Source: Rickettsiales bacterium (GTDB lineage: Bacteria > Pseudomonadota > Alphaproteobacteria > Rickettsiales > SXRF01). From it: a stretch of DNA of 64,000 nt. How positions within the stretch are numbered: position 1 is the stretch's first letter; each line of letters starts with the position of its first letter. Both the position numbers and the translations under genes were made by a program. This document shows positions 17,243-28,218 of this stretch, piece by piece. The DNA lies in assembly GCA_041396965.1 (NCBI GenBank), contig JAWKXN010000001.1:1860001-1924000 (forward strand), given 5' to 3'. The notes below the pieces were generated by a model. It ran no database searches. It was given only the letters and a program-made list of their open reading frames with translations, and was not told the DNA's origin.

Positions 17243-17809
17243 TTACATCATCTCTTTTATTCCCAGTGATGCTATCAGCTCATAATAACCAAAAATCACC
17301 ATCAGAAAGAATGTGAAAAGCAGCAATTCATGCTTAAAATGGTGAGAGTGGAAAAATTTCCGGTCGTGGTGGTGGATGACATCCATCAACTCATCACCAA
17401 AACGAATAGAAAGAAAAGTCCCCATGCCCGACAACAATATCACCGCCCAGTACGGATATGGGTGCGTAAGTATCTCATGCAGTAATCTGGTAACCAGAGT
17501 AGTCTTATAATAATCAGGAAAGTAATTAAGCGAAACCAGATTCAAAGTAATAGCGATAGCCCAAACAGCTATTTCTGAGAAAACCATCCTGATACCAAAC
17601 AAAATCCGCAATGGGAAATCAAGCAGGAATCCAGCGTCCGCTACCGGTGTGCATAAAACGAAAAAACTCCAAGTAAGGAGTGCGGCAACACCACCGGTTA
17701 GCAAATCATACTGATAACTAAGATAGGCGAAATATCCAAGCAGCAATAGCAAAAGCAGTAAAAATTTTATCAGTATTTGTTTTGATGGTTTAGCAGATTC
17801 ATTTCCCAT
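17243..17809 (-). CDS. Polytopic inner-membrane protein, unknown
   Basis: 188 residues with about five hydrophobic segments: near 12-32, 37-55, 70-92 (FGIRMVFSEIAVWAIAITLNL), 118-133 and 160-180. A histidine-rich loop (DVIHHHDRKFFHSHHFKHE) lies before the last one. An AAGGAA site precedes the ATG. No family is recognised; the histidines could bind metal, but that is speculation. Probably the first backbone gene after the island. Confidence 0.65.
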   Translation of the reverse strand: MGNESAKPSKQILIKFLLLLLLLLGYFAYLSYQYDLLTGGVAALLTWSFFVLCTPVADAGFLLDFPLRILFGIRMVFSEIAVWAIAITLNLVSLNYFPDYYKTTLVTRLLHEILTHPYPYWAVILLSGMGTFLSIRFGDELMDVIHHHDRKFFHSHHFKHELLLFTFFLMVIFGYYELIASLGIKEMM

Positions 17810-18078
17810 ATCATTCCTTGCCTTTCTTTACTTTACGATTACCATAAAATATAGTCTTTTTACTTTCTAAAAAGCAGAAAGACTATGAAATTAGTCGCCG
17901 AAAACGAGCGCAATTAATTTTTAATGTATCATTAAAAATTTGAAACTATATAATTCTCATCTAATTATACTAAACTTCTTTGCTCCTTTAATAATTTACA
18001 ACTAATTATTTTCATTTGCGTAGAATAACATTCATGATAGCCTAGCTGACTAAATTAACAAATTATGGAACTACATAA

Positions 18079-18426
18079 ATGAGTGAAACTACCAACTGCA
18101 TAAAATGCGGATCTTCTTATGTATATCAAGATAGAGGTATGTATATATGCCCCGAATGCTCGCACGAATGGTCCAAACAAGACACAGTAGATAATAACGA
18201 GGAACAAAAAATTATACGTGACGCGAACGGCACGGAATTATATGACGGCGATACAGTAACAGTAATAAAAGACTTAAAGGTAAAAGGTTCATCATCAACA
18301 GTAAAGGTCGGGACAAAGGTAAAAAACATACGCCTTACCGAAGGAGACCATGACATAGACTGTAAAATACCCGGAATTGGGGCGATGGGACTGAAGTCTA
18401 TATTTGTCAAAAAAGTAGCGGATTAA
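18079..18426 (+). CDS. phnA: PhnA/YjdM-family zinc-ribbon protein
   Basis: 115 residues. The N-terminal zinc ribbon has CIKCG and CPECSHEW. The PhnA domain [20 protein letters not shown]...VKGSS fills the rest, ending [10 protein letters not shown]. The length is standard. The family was named for alkylphosphonate use, but its function is not that of a phosphonoacetate hydrolase and remains unclear. A monocistronic gene preceded by a 250-base AT-rich region. Confidence 0.9.
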   Translation: MSETTNCIKCGSSYVYQDRGMYICPECSHEWSKQDTVDNNEEQKIIRDANGTELYDGDTVTVIKDLKVKGSSSTVKVGTKVKNIRLTEGDHDIDCKIPGIGAMGLKSIFVKKVAD

Positions 18427-18435
18427 TAGGGTCAG

Positions 18436-19644
18436 CTAAGCACTAGCACGCAGCAAGTGATATTTCATCTGACTATTAACATCATCAATTTTTGACAAAC
18501 TATCATTTATGGAATCCTGAAAAGTTTGCAAATTATTAAGCAGTTCATTTAACGCGCCTTTATAATCAGTAAGTCGGGCGGTATCTATTTTCGCCATCAC
18601 TCGAATAACCTCCAAACTCGCCGCGCACCTGCGCATACGTGAGCAATCATCCTCAAAACTATCAATTTGTGACAAAATCTTGGCTATCGCCAACTTAGCT
18701 CTTTTCTGATACTCTACTTGCTGTCCCTCAAGACTCTTCATTTCCAGAAGCTTATTAGTAGGGTTATCCTCACTTATATGCTCACCCTCAAAAAATTTTA
18801 CTACTTCCTTTTGTATAGAAGCTGTACAAAGCAAGAACTGTCCTTCAAATAAAAGCCTGAAGACATCACTAGCGGAATTACTAAACTTACCTAGCTCCTC
18901 TTTAATCTCGTTTGATACAATATCATAATTACCTGATATAACGCTGATAGCCCGCCCCTGCTCCTCAAGCTTAAAAGATTGTATACGCAAATTCATCGGC
19001 ACATAACGATTTTCTTCGTAAGAAGAAGTAATTTTCTCACTCTCGGCGTCTAACGATTTGGCTTCCTTCATAAGTTGATTCAAAGAAGAAATAACTTTAT
19101 TTTCTACTCTTCCTAAATTGCGATCACGCGATAGAATCTCCTCACCAAGCGCGGAAGACATAAATTCATCATAACTACCAAATCCCAACCCTTTCAAATC
19201 CTGCAGCAGTTTTTCCGAACTCTGTTGTGGTGTAACATTATTATCATGCTCATATTTCAAAAGCGCCTCATATTCTTTCTGCGCTACCTGAAAAAAATTG
19301 CTACTCGGTTTCAGCCGCACCGAAAGATAACCATTTTCCACCGGAGTGGCTATGGCAAACACCCAGTAATGGCGACCATCTTTCGCGCGATTTTTTACAT
19401 ACGCACCAATAGGTTTTTTCTGCTTAAGAAACTGCCAAAATAAATAAAACACACCCTTTGGCATGTCAGAATGACGAATAACATTATGCGGTTTTTTAAT
19501 AAGCTCATCCCAACTATACAAGCTTATACGACCGAAAACACCATTTCCCGCCTCTAAAATGCCGCGTGTGTCTGTACGAGAAAAAAATAGCTCGGTAAAA
19601 TCAAAAGAAACCTCATATTGTTCTTGCTCGTTTTTATGAACCAT
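18436..19644 (-). CDS. Aer-like PAS domain protein with coiled-coil C-terminus
   Basis: 402 residues from the ATG at 19644, which has GAGGG upstream. Residues about 10-120 form an Aer-type PAS: ISLYSWDELIKKPHNVIRHS, DMPKGVFYLFWQFLKQKKPI, then YVKNRAKDGRHYWVFAIATP. The remaining 280 residues are helical coiled coil with no membrane segment and no MCP signalling hairpin that I can see. A redox or energy-sensing role in motility would fit the nearby flagellar genes, but this is inference. Confidence 0.75.
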   Translation of the reverse strand: MVHKNEQEQYEVSFDFTELFFSRTDTRGILEAGNGVFGRISLYSWDELIKKPHNVIRHSDMPKGVFYLFWQFLKQKKPIGAYVKNRAKDGRHYWVFAIATPVENGYLSVRLKPSSNFFQVAQKEYEALLKYEHDNNVTPQQSSEKLLQDLKGLGFGSYDEFMSSALGEEILSRDRNLGRVENKVISSLNQLMKEAKSLDAESEKITSSYEENRYVPMNLRIQSFKLEEQGRAISVISGNYDIVSNEIKEELGKFSNSASDVFRLLFEGQFLLCTASIQKEVVKFFEGEHISEDNPTNKLLEMKSLEGQQVEYQKRAKLAIAKILSQIDSFEDDCSRMRRCAASLEVIRVMAKIDTARLTDYKGALNELLNNLQTFQDSINDSLSKIDDVNSQMKYHLLRASA

Positions 19645-19789
19645 ATACCCTCTTATCATATAATTTTTTACAACTTACACTATTGTATAGTCTATTAATA
19701 TTCTCCTAATAAGAGAATAACAAGATATTTTTTATTAGTTATCCAGATGAAAGTTAAATATTTTATCTCCTAGATTTTCTACTTATTTT

Positions 19790-19925
19790 TCTTCGTCCCT
19801 GTGAAAATCTACTGATTTTCACATGAGACATTTCTGAAGGCTCACTCGGCCTGACTTACCGATCTTCTTGCTCCTTAATCCCTATTGCCTAACGTCTAAT
19901 GCCTATTTTATATTTCATCTCCGGC
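19790..19925. repeat. Intergenic palindromic repeat, copy 1
   Basis: The 390-base gap before fliR holds a hairpin GTGAAAATC-tact-GATTTTCAC (about 19800-19822), then TGAAGGCTCACTCGGCCT and CTTCTTG...GCCTAACG...AATGCC. The same order of blocks (hairpin, TGAAGGCTC, CTTCTTG, CCTAA and GCCTA runs) reappears at 25000-25170. I see no gene in this gap. Confidence 0.55.
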
Positions 19926-20035
19926 ATTTCCTACCAGCTATGGTAACTTGTAGTAAGAACTACCCAATTTACTATAACTTCCCCAATTCTCTAAACCCTT
20001 GCCACTTAATCCGCCACATTATATAAATCCACCTC

Positions 20036-20797
20036 ATGCTAGAGAATATTTTAATCACTCAAATTTTCACCTTCATGCTTGTATTCAGTCGTGTTGGCGC
20101 GGCTATAATGTTACTTCCCGGTTTTGGTGAGATATATATCCCCGCTCGTATACGCTTGATATTCGCCGCGATGGTAAGTGTGCTTATATCCCCTATAATA
20201 AAAAATATTCCAGAAATCCCTGATAGCGCACTCGCTCTTTTTATAGTGATACTTGCCGAAATAACGGTTGGGCTGTTTATCGGCGGAATAAGCCGCATAC
20301 TCATTTCAACAGCCCATATGGCTGGCATGATAATATCCTACCAGTCAAGTCTTGCGTCCGCTGTCACCAAAGACGTAGCGCAAGCGCAAGGACAAGGTAC
20401 ATCGCTTGGTAATCTAATTGGAGTTGTAGCTCTGGTTCTTATATTCTCAACCAATATTCACCATCTTATGCTAAGCGGCGTAATGCAAAGCTATAGTTTA
20501 TTTTTACCAGGAGAGTTCCCAAGCGCGGGAAGCTTCGCCAACCATGCGGTAAAGACTGTTGGTAGCGCTTTTGAGATGGCGATGAAAATAGCGTCTCCTC
20601 ATATAGTAGTCGGACTTATGATATATCTTGGCTCAGGCATAGTAGCAAGATTAATGCCTAATATGCAGGTGTTTTTTATTCTCATCGCGCCACAATTACT
20701 TATTAGTTTTTTCATTTTTATGATAAGTTTTAGCACAATGATGTTGTGGTATATGGAATATATAGAATCTTCATTCAAAATTTTTCTATTACCCTAG
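20036..20797 (+). CDS. fliR: Flagellar export apparatus protein FliR
   Basis: 253 residues, hydrophobic throughout with about six membrane segments (MLVFSRVGAAIMLLPGFGEI at the N-terminus is diagnostic, then IPARIRLIFAAMVSVLISP). FliR joins FliP/FliQ in the flagellar type III export gate in the inner membrane. flhB follows after 41 bases in the standard order. No other export genes are in the window. The protein looks intact. Confidence 0.95.
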   Translation: MLENILITQIFTFMLVFSRVGAAIMLLPGFGEIYIPARIRLIFAAMVSVLISPIIKNIPEIPDSALALFIVILAEITVGLFIGGISRILISTAHMAGMIISYQSSLASAVTKDVAQAQGQGTSLGNLIGVVALVLIFSTNIHHLMLSGVMQSYSLFLPGEFPSAGSFANHAVKTVGSAFEMAMKIASPHIVVGLMIYLGSGIVARLMPNMQVFFILIAPQLLISFFIFMISFSTMMLWYMEYIESSFKIFLLP

Positions 20798-20838
20798 ATA
20801 CAATTGCAACGTATGTAAAAATATAGAGCGACGGCTAT

Positions 20839-21909
20839 ATGGCTGAAGATGAAGACAAAGACAGCAAAACGGAAGACCCTTCCCAGAAGAAGCTTGATGA
20901 CGCTAGACAGAAAGGTAATCTAGCAAGCTCAAAAGAGCTTAATAGCTTTTTTATGTTAATGGCGTTGGCGGTAACAATAAGCTGGTTCATACCTCAGATT
21001 ATGCGAGGAACCGCCGAACTTTTAACGCCATTTTTAGGAGAGGCGGATAATCTAATATCCGACAAAAAAGGACTTAGCATAGTATTATATAATCTCGCTT
21101 TTGGTAGTGTGGCTGTAATAGCTATGCCGCTACTTGCCGCGATAATAGCCGCGATAAGCTCAAATTTAATACAAAATGGCTTTATAATAAGCACTGAGCC
21201 CATAACGCCAAAGCTTAGTAAAATATCTCCAATATCTGGTTTCAAACGTATTTTTTCTATGCGTTCGCTAGTGGATTTTATAAAAAATATTCTAAAAATA
21301 ACAACGGTAGGAGTAGTAGCGTTTTTAGCTGTATATCCTGAACTTGGCAATATAAGCAAGCTTCCTCACGAGAATCTTGAAAGTACATTGCTATTCTTAC
21401 TTACAGTCGCAAAACGCATGATACTAGGTGTAGTTGTCACCATGTTTTTTATCGCGATGTTTGACGTATTCTACCAAAAATTCCAGCATATAAAATCACT
21501 AAGAATGAGCAAACAAGAAGTAAAGGACGAGCATAAACAATCTGAAGGTGATCCTATAGTAAAACAAAGGCTGCGTCGCCTAAGAATGGAAAGAGCGCAA
21601 AATAGAATGATGGCGGAAGTGCCAAAATCGGACGTGGTAATCACTAACCCTACCCACTTTGCCGTAGCCCTACGTTATGATAGCGCCACTATGTCCGCGC
21701 CAACTATGGTCGCTAAAGGACAAGATTTAATCGCTCTTAAAATACGCCAAATCGCTGAGGAGAATAAAATACCTGTAGTTGAAAATCCACCGCTGGCGCG
21801 CGCGCTTTTTTCTTCCGCCGAACTTGATAAAGAAATACCGATAAATCATTACGAGGCGGTGGCAAAAGTTATTTCTTATGTATACAAACTCAAAGGCAAA
21901 AAATTCTAG
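20839..21909 (+). CDS. flhB: Flagellar export switch protein FlhB
   Basis: 356 residues. It has a charged N-terminus (SKTEDPSQKKLDDARQKGNL), four membrane segments between about 30 and 210, and the cytoplasmic domain with the autocleavage motif NPTH in VITNPTHFAVALRYD. FlhB controls the change from rod/hook to filament export. It follows fliR; the next genes are the cckA pair, a neighbourhood seen in Alphaproteobacteria. Confidence 0.96.
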   Translation: MAEDEDKDSKTEDPSQKKLDDARQKGNLASSKELNSFFMLMALAVTISWFIPQIMRGTAELLTPFLGEADNLISDKKGLSIVLYNLAFGSVAVIAMPLLAAIIAAISSNLIQNGFIISTEPITPKLSKISPISGFKRIFSMRSLVDFIKNILKITTVGVVAFLAVYPELGNISKLPHENLESTLLFLLTVAKRMILGVVVTMFFIAMFDVFYQKFQHIKSLRMSKQEVKDEHKQSEGDPIVKQRLRRLRMERAQNRMMAEVPKSDVVITNPTHFAVALRYDSATMSAPTMVAKGQDLIALKIRQIAEENKIPVVENPPLARALFSSAELDKEIPINHYEAVAKVISYVYKLKGKKF

Positions 21910-22042
21910 CTAAGAATTTTGCGCCTAATTATAAGCACAATGCTATTTTAGTTCATTTTTTTATTGTTATTTTTTAACAGCTTTTCTAGTATAGCGCGTT
22001 AAGTCAAACTATTTCCGTCGCAACACAAAAAATATCATACCA

Positions 22043-23101
22043 ATGACAATCCGTTTCGCAGAATCCTTACCGATAAAAGACGATACTATAGCTATAGATG
22101 ATAATCATGATTTTGTAGTACGCAAACGCAGACCACTTTGGCAAACTTTGTGTATCATGTTCGCCGCTGTGTTGCCTATAACTATTCTGCTTAGTTTTTT
22201 TGTAGAAAATACTGTGATTTTTGGGCAGGTACTTTTTGTTCTTCTAATCTCAGTTGGTACTTACGTAGTTGTCGTCATCCAAAAAAACCGAGATCTAGTT
22301 CTCGCTACAGAATTCCAAAACGCTTTACTGTCATCAGCCCTAAGTAGCAGCAATAAATTTTGCCTAATCATAAAAGATGATGGAAGTATCTCTTATATAG
22401 ACCGTTCTTTCCAGCAAATGTTCCCCGATTTTTACAAAGAGCCAAGACGGGCTATAGATGTTCTTTTAGAGAGGGGACAAGTATCTAAAGATGATAGAAA
22501 AATTGTTTTTAACGCTCTTGAGAACCGTGTCCATAAAAAAGTCATTTTGGATATAACTGATGCCAAAGGGAAAGCGTATAAGATCGTTATGTCCATAGAA
22601 CCTATCCCAAGACCAAAAGGGTTTATGTTACTTAGAGGACGTGAATATATAGAAAAACGCGTACTTGGTCTAACACAACAAAATAATGACAACAGTAATG
22701 GCTTAATATTTACCAATGATAATATAGCGTTGTTTTCTTACCTTACTGACAGTATGAATATAGGTGCGTACTTAACAACCTCTTTTGATAATATAACCTA
22801 TGTCAACTTAACGCTTGAGCAATGGCTCTACTATGATGAAGGTGAGATAATAAGAAATGGCCTTTCCTTCAAAAACCTTATTTCTCAATCAACCGAAGGT
22901 GAATATATAGGTGATATAAAATCTTTTAATGGGGAATTGAACTTACGTAAAAAACTCGGTGGAGAGATAAAGGTGACGTTAGAACAAAGTCCCTTGTACG
23001 ATGAGCAAGGAAGTATCACTGGATATATAGGTCTTGTCCATAACATGGACCCAGAAGATAAAACTTCTAACAAAAAGAAAAATAATAATAATAGCTGGTA
23101 A
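22043..23101 (+). CDS. Membrane and PAS half of a split CckA-like kinase
   Basis: 352 residues with two membrane segments near 36-55 and 60-80 (TLCIMFAAVLPITILLSFFV; QVLFVLLISVGTYVVVVI). Two PAS-like regions follow (about 100-200 and 225-340; SYIDRSFQQMFPDFY, GYIGLVHNMDPEDKT). There is no kinase domain. It lies between flhB and the soluble kinase at 23181, exactly where the N-terminal part of a normal CckA would be. The end is low-complexity KKKNNNNSW. Confidence 0.75.
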   Translation: MTIRFAESLPIKDDTIAIDDNHDFVVRKRRPLWQTLCIMFAAVLPITILLSFFVENTVIFGQVLFVLLISVGTYVVVVIQKNRDLVLATEFQNALLSSALSSSNKFCLIIKDDGSISYIDRSFQQMFPDFYKEPRRAIDVLLERGQVSKDDRKIVFNALENRVHKKVILDITDAKGKAYKIVMSIEPIPRPKGFMLLRGREYIEKRVLGLTQQNNDNSNGLIFTNDNIALFSYLTDSMNIGAYLTTSFDNITYVNLTLEQWLYYDEGEIIRNGLSFKNLISQSTEGEYIGDIKSFNGELNLRKKLGGEIKVTLEQSPLYDEQGSITGYIGLVHNMDPEDKTSNKKKNNNNSW

Positions 23102-23180
23102 ATATTTTTCTTTTATTTTAATCCAGACAAATACACAAAATTTACATAAATAACAAAATATAAAGTGAGTGTTTAATAAA

Positions 23181-24719
23181 ATGAGTATTGACTTTGATTC
23201 GTATATAAATATCTCACCAATAGCTATCGCTATTATTAATGAAAATGGTGACATAGTAAGTGGCAATCCAGCGTTTCATGAACTTACCGGAAATTCTATA
23301 AATGACCTAACACCTTTTCCTTTTCTAAATTTTATTCCAGACGATAAAAAGCTGGAAACAGAAACTATACTTAAAAAATCGCTCGCCGGTGAAACACTAA
23401 ATGAAGTGCCGATTTTTTCTTTAACATTGCCTAATAGTGAAAAAATAATCGTCTCCGCTTATATAAGCACCATAAAGCAAGATGGTAATATATTAATTCT
23501 ACATCTTATAGATATTACCGAACAAAAAAATCTGGAAACACGCTTCGCTCACTCACAAAAAATGCAAGCAGTAGGTCAACTAGCCGGTGGTGTAGCTCAT
23601 GATTTTAACAATTTACTCACCGCCATGATCGGATTTTGTGATTTATTGCTAATGCGTCATCCAGCTGGAGATCAATCATTCGCCGACATAATGCAAATAA
23701 AACAGAACGCCAACCGAGCGGCAAACCTAGTACGCCAGCTTCTCGCTTTTTCTCGCCGCCAAACATTGCAGCCCAAAATACTAGATTTAGCTGATGTACT
23801 CGCTGAACTTACCAATCTTATACGCAGGCTTATCGGTGAGAATATAGAATTAAAAATGATTCATGGCCGTGATATTGGTCACGTCCGCGCCGATCAGGGA
23901 CAGCTTGAGCAAGTGCTTATAAATCTGGCGGTCAACGCTCGTGACGCGATGAGAAACGGTGGGACTCTTACCATAAAAACCAGTAAATATAATATAAGCA
24001 AAGATCATCCTTTGTCTAAAGATTTAATATCACCTGAAGAAGAAGAGGCACAAATAATAGATGGTGATTACGTGCTGGTAGAAGTTATTGATACTGGATG
24101 CGGAATCCCTAAAAATATAATTCAGAAAATATTTGAGCCTTTCTTTTCCACCAAAGAAATCGGTTCTGGCACTGGTCTTGGTCTTTCAACCGTATTTGGC
24201 ATTGTAAAACAAACTGGTGGCTACGTGTATATAGCTAGCAAAGAAAATCAGGGCAGTAATTTTAGCCTTTTCTTCCCATCTGTACAGCAAAATGAGGCAA
24301 ACACGGCTGTTGAGAACCAATCACCGGAAAAATCCGATAGTGTAGATCTCACCGGAAAAAGCACCATACTATTGGTAGAGGATGAGACACCGGTACGTAT
24401 TTTCGCTGGCAGGGCACTGCGTAATAAAGGTTATACCGTACTGGAGGCCGACTGCGCGGAAACCGCTATGGAAATCATGCAACAAAAAGGTAAAGATGTT
24501 GAGGTAATAGTAACTGATGTAATAATGCCTGGCATGACCGGACCAGCCATGATTGAAAAAATCATGCCGGACTATCCTGATCTAAAGGTAATATTCATCT
24601 CCGGCTACGCTGAGGATGTGTTTGTTGATAACTATGGCAATGAACGCAGTTTTAATTTCCTAGCCAAGCCATTCACCCTCAAACAATTAGCTAGCAAAAT
24701 CAAAGAAGTAGTAGGATAA
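23181..24719 (+). CDS. cckA: CckA-type hybrid histidine kinase, soluble part
   Basis: 513 residues: PAS (about 5-115), HisKA with phospho-acceptor His in AGGVAHDFNNLLTAMIGFCD, HATPase with NLAVNARDAM, GCGIPKNI and GTGLGLSTVFGIV, and a C-terminal receiver with ILLVEDETPVR and Asp in VTDVIMPGMTGP. CckA feeds ChpT-CtrA and cell-cycle and flagellar control in Alphaproteobacteria. It normally carries two N-terminal membrane segments; here these are in the preceding ORF, 80 bases away. The start could be the GTG at 23169. Confidence 0.92.
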   Translation: MSIDFDSYINISPIAIAIINENGDIVSGNPAFHELTGNSINDLTPFPFLNFIPDDKKLETETILKKSLAGETLNEVPIFSLTLPNSEKIIVSAYISTIKQDGNILILHLIDITEQKNLETRFAHSQKMQAVGQLAGGVAHDFNNLLTAMIGFCDLLLMRHPAGDQSFADIMQIKQNANRAANLVRQLLAFSRRQTLQPKILDLADVLAELTNLIRRLIGENIELKMIHGRDIGHVRADQGQLEQVLINLAVNARDAMRNGGTLTIKTSKYNISKDHPLSKDLISPEEEEAQIIDGDYVLVEVIDTGCGIPKNIIQKIFEPFFSTKEIGSGTGLGLSTVFGIVKQTGGYVYIASKENQGSNFSLFFPSVQQNEANTAVENQSPEKSDSVDLTGKSTILLVEDETPVRIFAGRALRNKGYTVLEADCAETAMEIMQQKGKDVEVIVTDVIMPGMTGPAMIEKIMPDYPDLKVIFISGYAEDVFVDNYGNERSFNFLAKPFTLKQLASKIKEVVG

Positions 24720-24739
24720 GCTAATATTCATTAGCTACA

Positions 24740-25175
24740 CTCACTATTAATAAAAAGACGCAATTTTTTTATCGCTTCCGGTATTTCCTACCGGAAGCTT
24801 GTTTATATTTCGTCCCCGAAAAACATAGCAATCAGATTTGGATACAATGTCACCCCGCACGTGGTTAGCGGGGTCTGGTAGGTTACAGATAAATCCAGTG
24901 AAAAGCTCTGCTTTTCACAACCGGATGCCGTCATAAAGACGGCATGACAGTGTCATGTTCAATACCTGATACCCAAATGCAATCGCCATGCCCCGTGAAA
25001 GACTTCTGTCTTTCATACTTGTCTAGCCGTAACGCGTAAGCGCAAAGGCGGATGGAGCCATAGCTGAAGGCTCGCACGACCTACTGGTTGTGCTTCTTGT
25101 TTCCTAACGCCTAATTGCCTAGCCTCTATCCCCTAGAATCTAGCATCTATTTCATACTCGCTTCGCATAAAAATT
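24740..25175. repeat. Intergenic palindrome cluster, copy 2
   Basis: The 520-base gap before uvrA has no gene but a chain of hairpins: ACCCCGC...GCGGGGT (24852-24874), GTGAAAAGC-tct-GCTTTTCAC (24898-24919), TGCCGTC-ataaa-GACGGCA, and GAAAGAC-ttct-GTCTTTC (near 25000). TGAAGGCTC and CTTCTTG follow as in the gap at 19790-19925. This resembles dispersed palindromic elements rather than regulatory DNA of one gene. Confidence 0.6.
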
Positions 25176-25243
25176 ATCTAAAACAAGTATATAATTGACT
25201 AGCCGCTTTCTCCTGCTACAATCGCCGGCTTCCTTAACTAAGA

Positions 25244-28114
25244 ATGAAATATTTCACAATGACTAATGATTTTATCAGCGTACGTGGCGCGAAAGAACAT
25301 AACCTTAAGAACATAGATATTGATATTCCTCGTGAAAAACTGGTGGTTATAACCGGTCCTAGTGGCTCGGGAAAATCCTCACTTGCCTTTGACACCATCT
25401 ACGCTGAGGGACAAAGACGTTACGTTGAGAGCTTGTCAGCTTACGCTCGTCAGTTCCTTAACATTCAGGATAAACCAGACGTGGAGTCAATAGATGGTTT
25501 GTCACCAGCGATAGCTATTGATCAAAAAACCACCTCTCGTAACCCTCGCTCAACAGTTGGTACTATCACCGAAATTTATGATTATCTACGCCTATTTTAC
25601 GCTCGTGTGGGTATCCCCTACTCTCCAGCGACCGGATTGCCTATTGAAAGTCAAACCGTATCACAAATGGTTGACAAAATAATGGAATTTGAGGAGGGAA
25701 CTAAAATCCTACTACTTGCGCCTTTTGTTCGTGGAGGCAAAGGTGAGCATAAAAAAGAAATCGCCGATCTAAAGAAAAAAGGTTTCCAAAGATTACGACT
25801 TGACGGAGAAATCCATAAAATTGATGAGCTACCAGCAATTGATAAGAATAAAAAACATGATGTTGACGTGGTGGTTGACCGCATAACAATAAGCAATGAT
25901 TTGGGAAATCGTCTAGCCGATAGCATAGAAACCGCAATCGGTATCAGCGGCGGGCTTATCAATGTTGAGACTGTAACAAAGTCGCCCGAGAAAAGTAAAA
26001 GCCTTACTCTTTCCTCAAAATTTGCCTGCCCAGTATCCGGTTTCACCTTAGCCGAGATAGAACCTCGTTTATTCTCATTCAACAGCCCGTATGGAGCGTG
26101 TCAAACCTGTGACGGACTAGGTACGCAGCTTACGTTTGACGTTAATTTGGTAATACCAGATACTAGCAAATCATTAGCCGAGGGAGCGATAGCTCCATGG
26201 AACTCAAGTCAGGGTAAATATTTCACCCAAACCCTAGAAGGTCTAGCAAAACACTATAAATTTAGCTTATCCGCACCATTTAGTACGTTAGATGACGATA
26301 TCAAAGAAATGATACTTTACGGCTCCGGTGATGAAAATGTTAAAATCGCCTATGCTGACGGCGCGCGTCAATATACCAGTAACAAACCTTTTGAGGGAGT
26401 AATCCCCAGCCTTGAACGCAGATGGAAAGAAACTGACAGCTCATGGATGCGTGAGGAATTAGGAAAATTCCAGAATAATCATGACTGTGAGACTTGTAGC
26501 GGCTATCGCCTAAAAAAAGAAGCTTTATGTGTCAAGATCAGTGGACTTAATATCGGTGAGGTAACCAAATTTGGTATAGATAAAGCTTATGAGTGGTTTG
26601 ATACGATAAATAAAAAACTAAATAAGAAACAGCAAAAAATCGCCGAGAAAGTTGTAAAAGAAATTCGTGAACGCTTGCAATTCCTGATAAATGTTGGACT
26701 AGATTACCTTACACTTTCCAGACAATCTGGCACACTGTCCGGCGGTGAGTCACAACGTATACGTCTTGCCTCGCAAATTGGCTCTGGTCTTTCCGGTGTT
26801 CTCTACGTTCTGGATGAACCATCAATAGGCTTACATCAATGCGACAATGAACGATTGCTAAACACCCTGAAACATCTACGAGATTTAGGAAATACCGTAA
26901 TCGTGGTTGAGCATGATGAGGATACAATGCGCGCCGCCGACCATCTGATAGATATTGGTCCTGCCGCCGGAATTCACGGTGGATACATAGTAGCGCAAGG
27001 CACAACGCAAGAAGTAATGAATGATCCAAAAAGCATAACCGGAGAATATTTAAGTGGTAAAAAATTTATCGCTGTTCCTGACAAAACCCGTCCATTCCTT
27101 AAACATAAAAAGATTACCATAAAAGGCGCTAGAGAAAATAATCTACAAAATGTAACCGCCGAGATTCCACTGGGAACATTTACCTCCGTTACCGGAGTTT
27201 CCGGTGGTGGCAAATCATCACTAATAATTGAGACATTATATAAAGCGATAGCTAAAAAACTAAACCATAACCGCAATATACCAGGTGAGCATGACTCTAT
27301 TAAAGGTCTGGAATTTATCGATAAAATCATTGAGATTGACCAGTCGCCCATTGGCCGTACCCCTCGTTCTAATCCGGCGACTTATACTGGAGCGTTCACC
27401 CCGATTCGGGATTGGTTCGCCGCTCTTCCTGAAGCCAAAGCGCGCGGCTATACCTCAGGGCGTTTTTCTTTCAACGTAAAAGGCGGTAGATGCGAAGCAT
27501 GTCAAGGTGATGGTGTAACCAAGATAGAAATGCATTTCCTGCCAGACGTATATGTAAAGTGTGATGTATGTCACGGTAAACGCTATAACCGTGAGACACT
27601 GGAAATAAAATACAAAGATAAATCAATCTCCGACATATTGGAAATGACTGTTGAGGAAGGAGTTAAGTTTTTTAACTCTCAGCCATCTATTCGTGAAAAA
27701 CTAGCGTCACTGCAAGAGGTAGGGCTTAGCTATATAGCGGTTGGTCAATCCGCTACCACCCTGTCCGGCGGTGAGGCGCAAAGGATAAAGCTCGCCAAAG
27801 AATTATCTAAACGAGCGACCGGACGTACCTTATATATACTTGATGAGCCAACAACTGGTCTGCATAGCGATGACATAAAAAAATTGCTTTCCGTGCTGCA
27901 TAAGCTAGTGGATAGCGGCAATACCGTACTGGTAATTGAGCATAATATGGATGTTATAAAAACCTCCGACTGGGTGATTGATATAGGTCCGGGTGGTGGC
28001 AATAAAGGCGGTAAAATAGTAGTAGCCGGAACCCCACAAACCGTCGCAAATTGCAAGGAAAGTATAACCGGAAAATATCTATCTCCACTACTTAAGAAAC
28101 AAAAAGCAGCATAA
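25244..28114 (+). CDS. uvrA: Excinuclease ABC subunit A
   Basis: DNA damage recognition ATPase of nucleotide excision repair, 956 residues. It carries two ABC modules: Walker [10 protein letters not shown] near 41 and GVSGGGKSS near 653, with signatures [12 protein letters not shown] and [12 protein letters not shown]. The second zinc module, CEACQGDG...[10 protein letters not shown], is intact. The first site reads ACPVSGFTL...CQTCDGLG, so it lacks one of the usual four cysteines. The start may instead be ATG 25259 ([15 protein letters not shown]), which is closer to the family consensus. Confidence 0.97.
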   Translation: MKYFTMTNDFISVRGAKEHNLKNIDIDIPREKLVVITGPSGSGKSSLAFDTIYAEGQRRYVESLSAYARQFLNIQDKPDVESIDGLSPAIAIDQKTTSRNPRSTVGTITEIYDYLRLFYARVGIPYSPATGLPIESQTVSQMVDKIMEFEEGTKILLLAPFVRGGKGEHKKEIADLKKKGFQRLRLDGEIHKIDELPAIDKNKKHDVDVVVDRITISNDLGNRLADSIETAIGISGGLINVETVTKSPEKSKSLTLSSKFACPVSGFTLAEIEPRLFSFNSPYGACQTCDGLGTQLTFDVNLVIPDTSKSLAEGAIAPWNSSQGKYFTQTLEGLAKHYKFSLSAPFSTLDDDIKEMILYGSGDENVKIAYADGARQYTSNKPFEGVIPSLERRWKETDSSWMREELGKFQNNHDCETCSGYRLKKEALCVKISGLNIGEVTKFGIDKAYEWFDTINKKLNKKQQKIAEKVVKEIRERLQFLINVGLDYLTLSRQSGTLSGGESQRIRLASQIGSGLSGVLYVLDEPSIGLHQCDNERLLNTLKHLRDLGNTVIVVEHDEDTMRAADHLIDIGPAAGIHGGYIVAQGTTQEVMNDPKSITGEYLSGKKFIAVPDKTRPFLKHKKITIKGARENNLQNVTAEIPLGTFTSVTGVSGGGKSSLIIETLYKAIAKKLNHNRNIPGEHDSIKGLEFIDKIIEIDQSPIGRTPRSNPATYTGAFTPIRDWFAALPEAKARGYTSGRFSFNVKGGRCEACQGDGVTKIEMHFLPDVYVKCDVCHGKRYNRETLEIKYKDKSISDILEMTVEEGVKFFNSQPSIREKLASLQEVGLSYIAVGQSATTLSGGEAQRIKLAKELSKRATGRTLYILDEPTTGLHSDDIKKLLSVLHKLVDSGNTVLVIEHNMDVIKTSDWVIDIGPGGGNKGGKIVVAGTPQTVANCKESITGKYLSPLLKKQKAA

Positions 28115-28218
28115 TCAATAAGATACATAAGTAAAATTTGACTTGCCTTAGCGTAACAATTAATTAATATTACGCAATAATGAATAATAATTATTATTAA
28201 TAAAAAAGGAATATTTTT

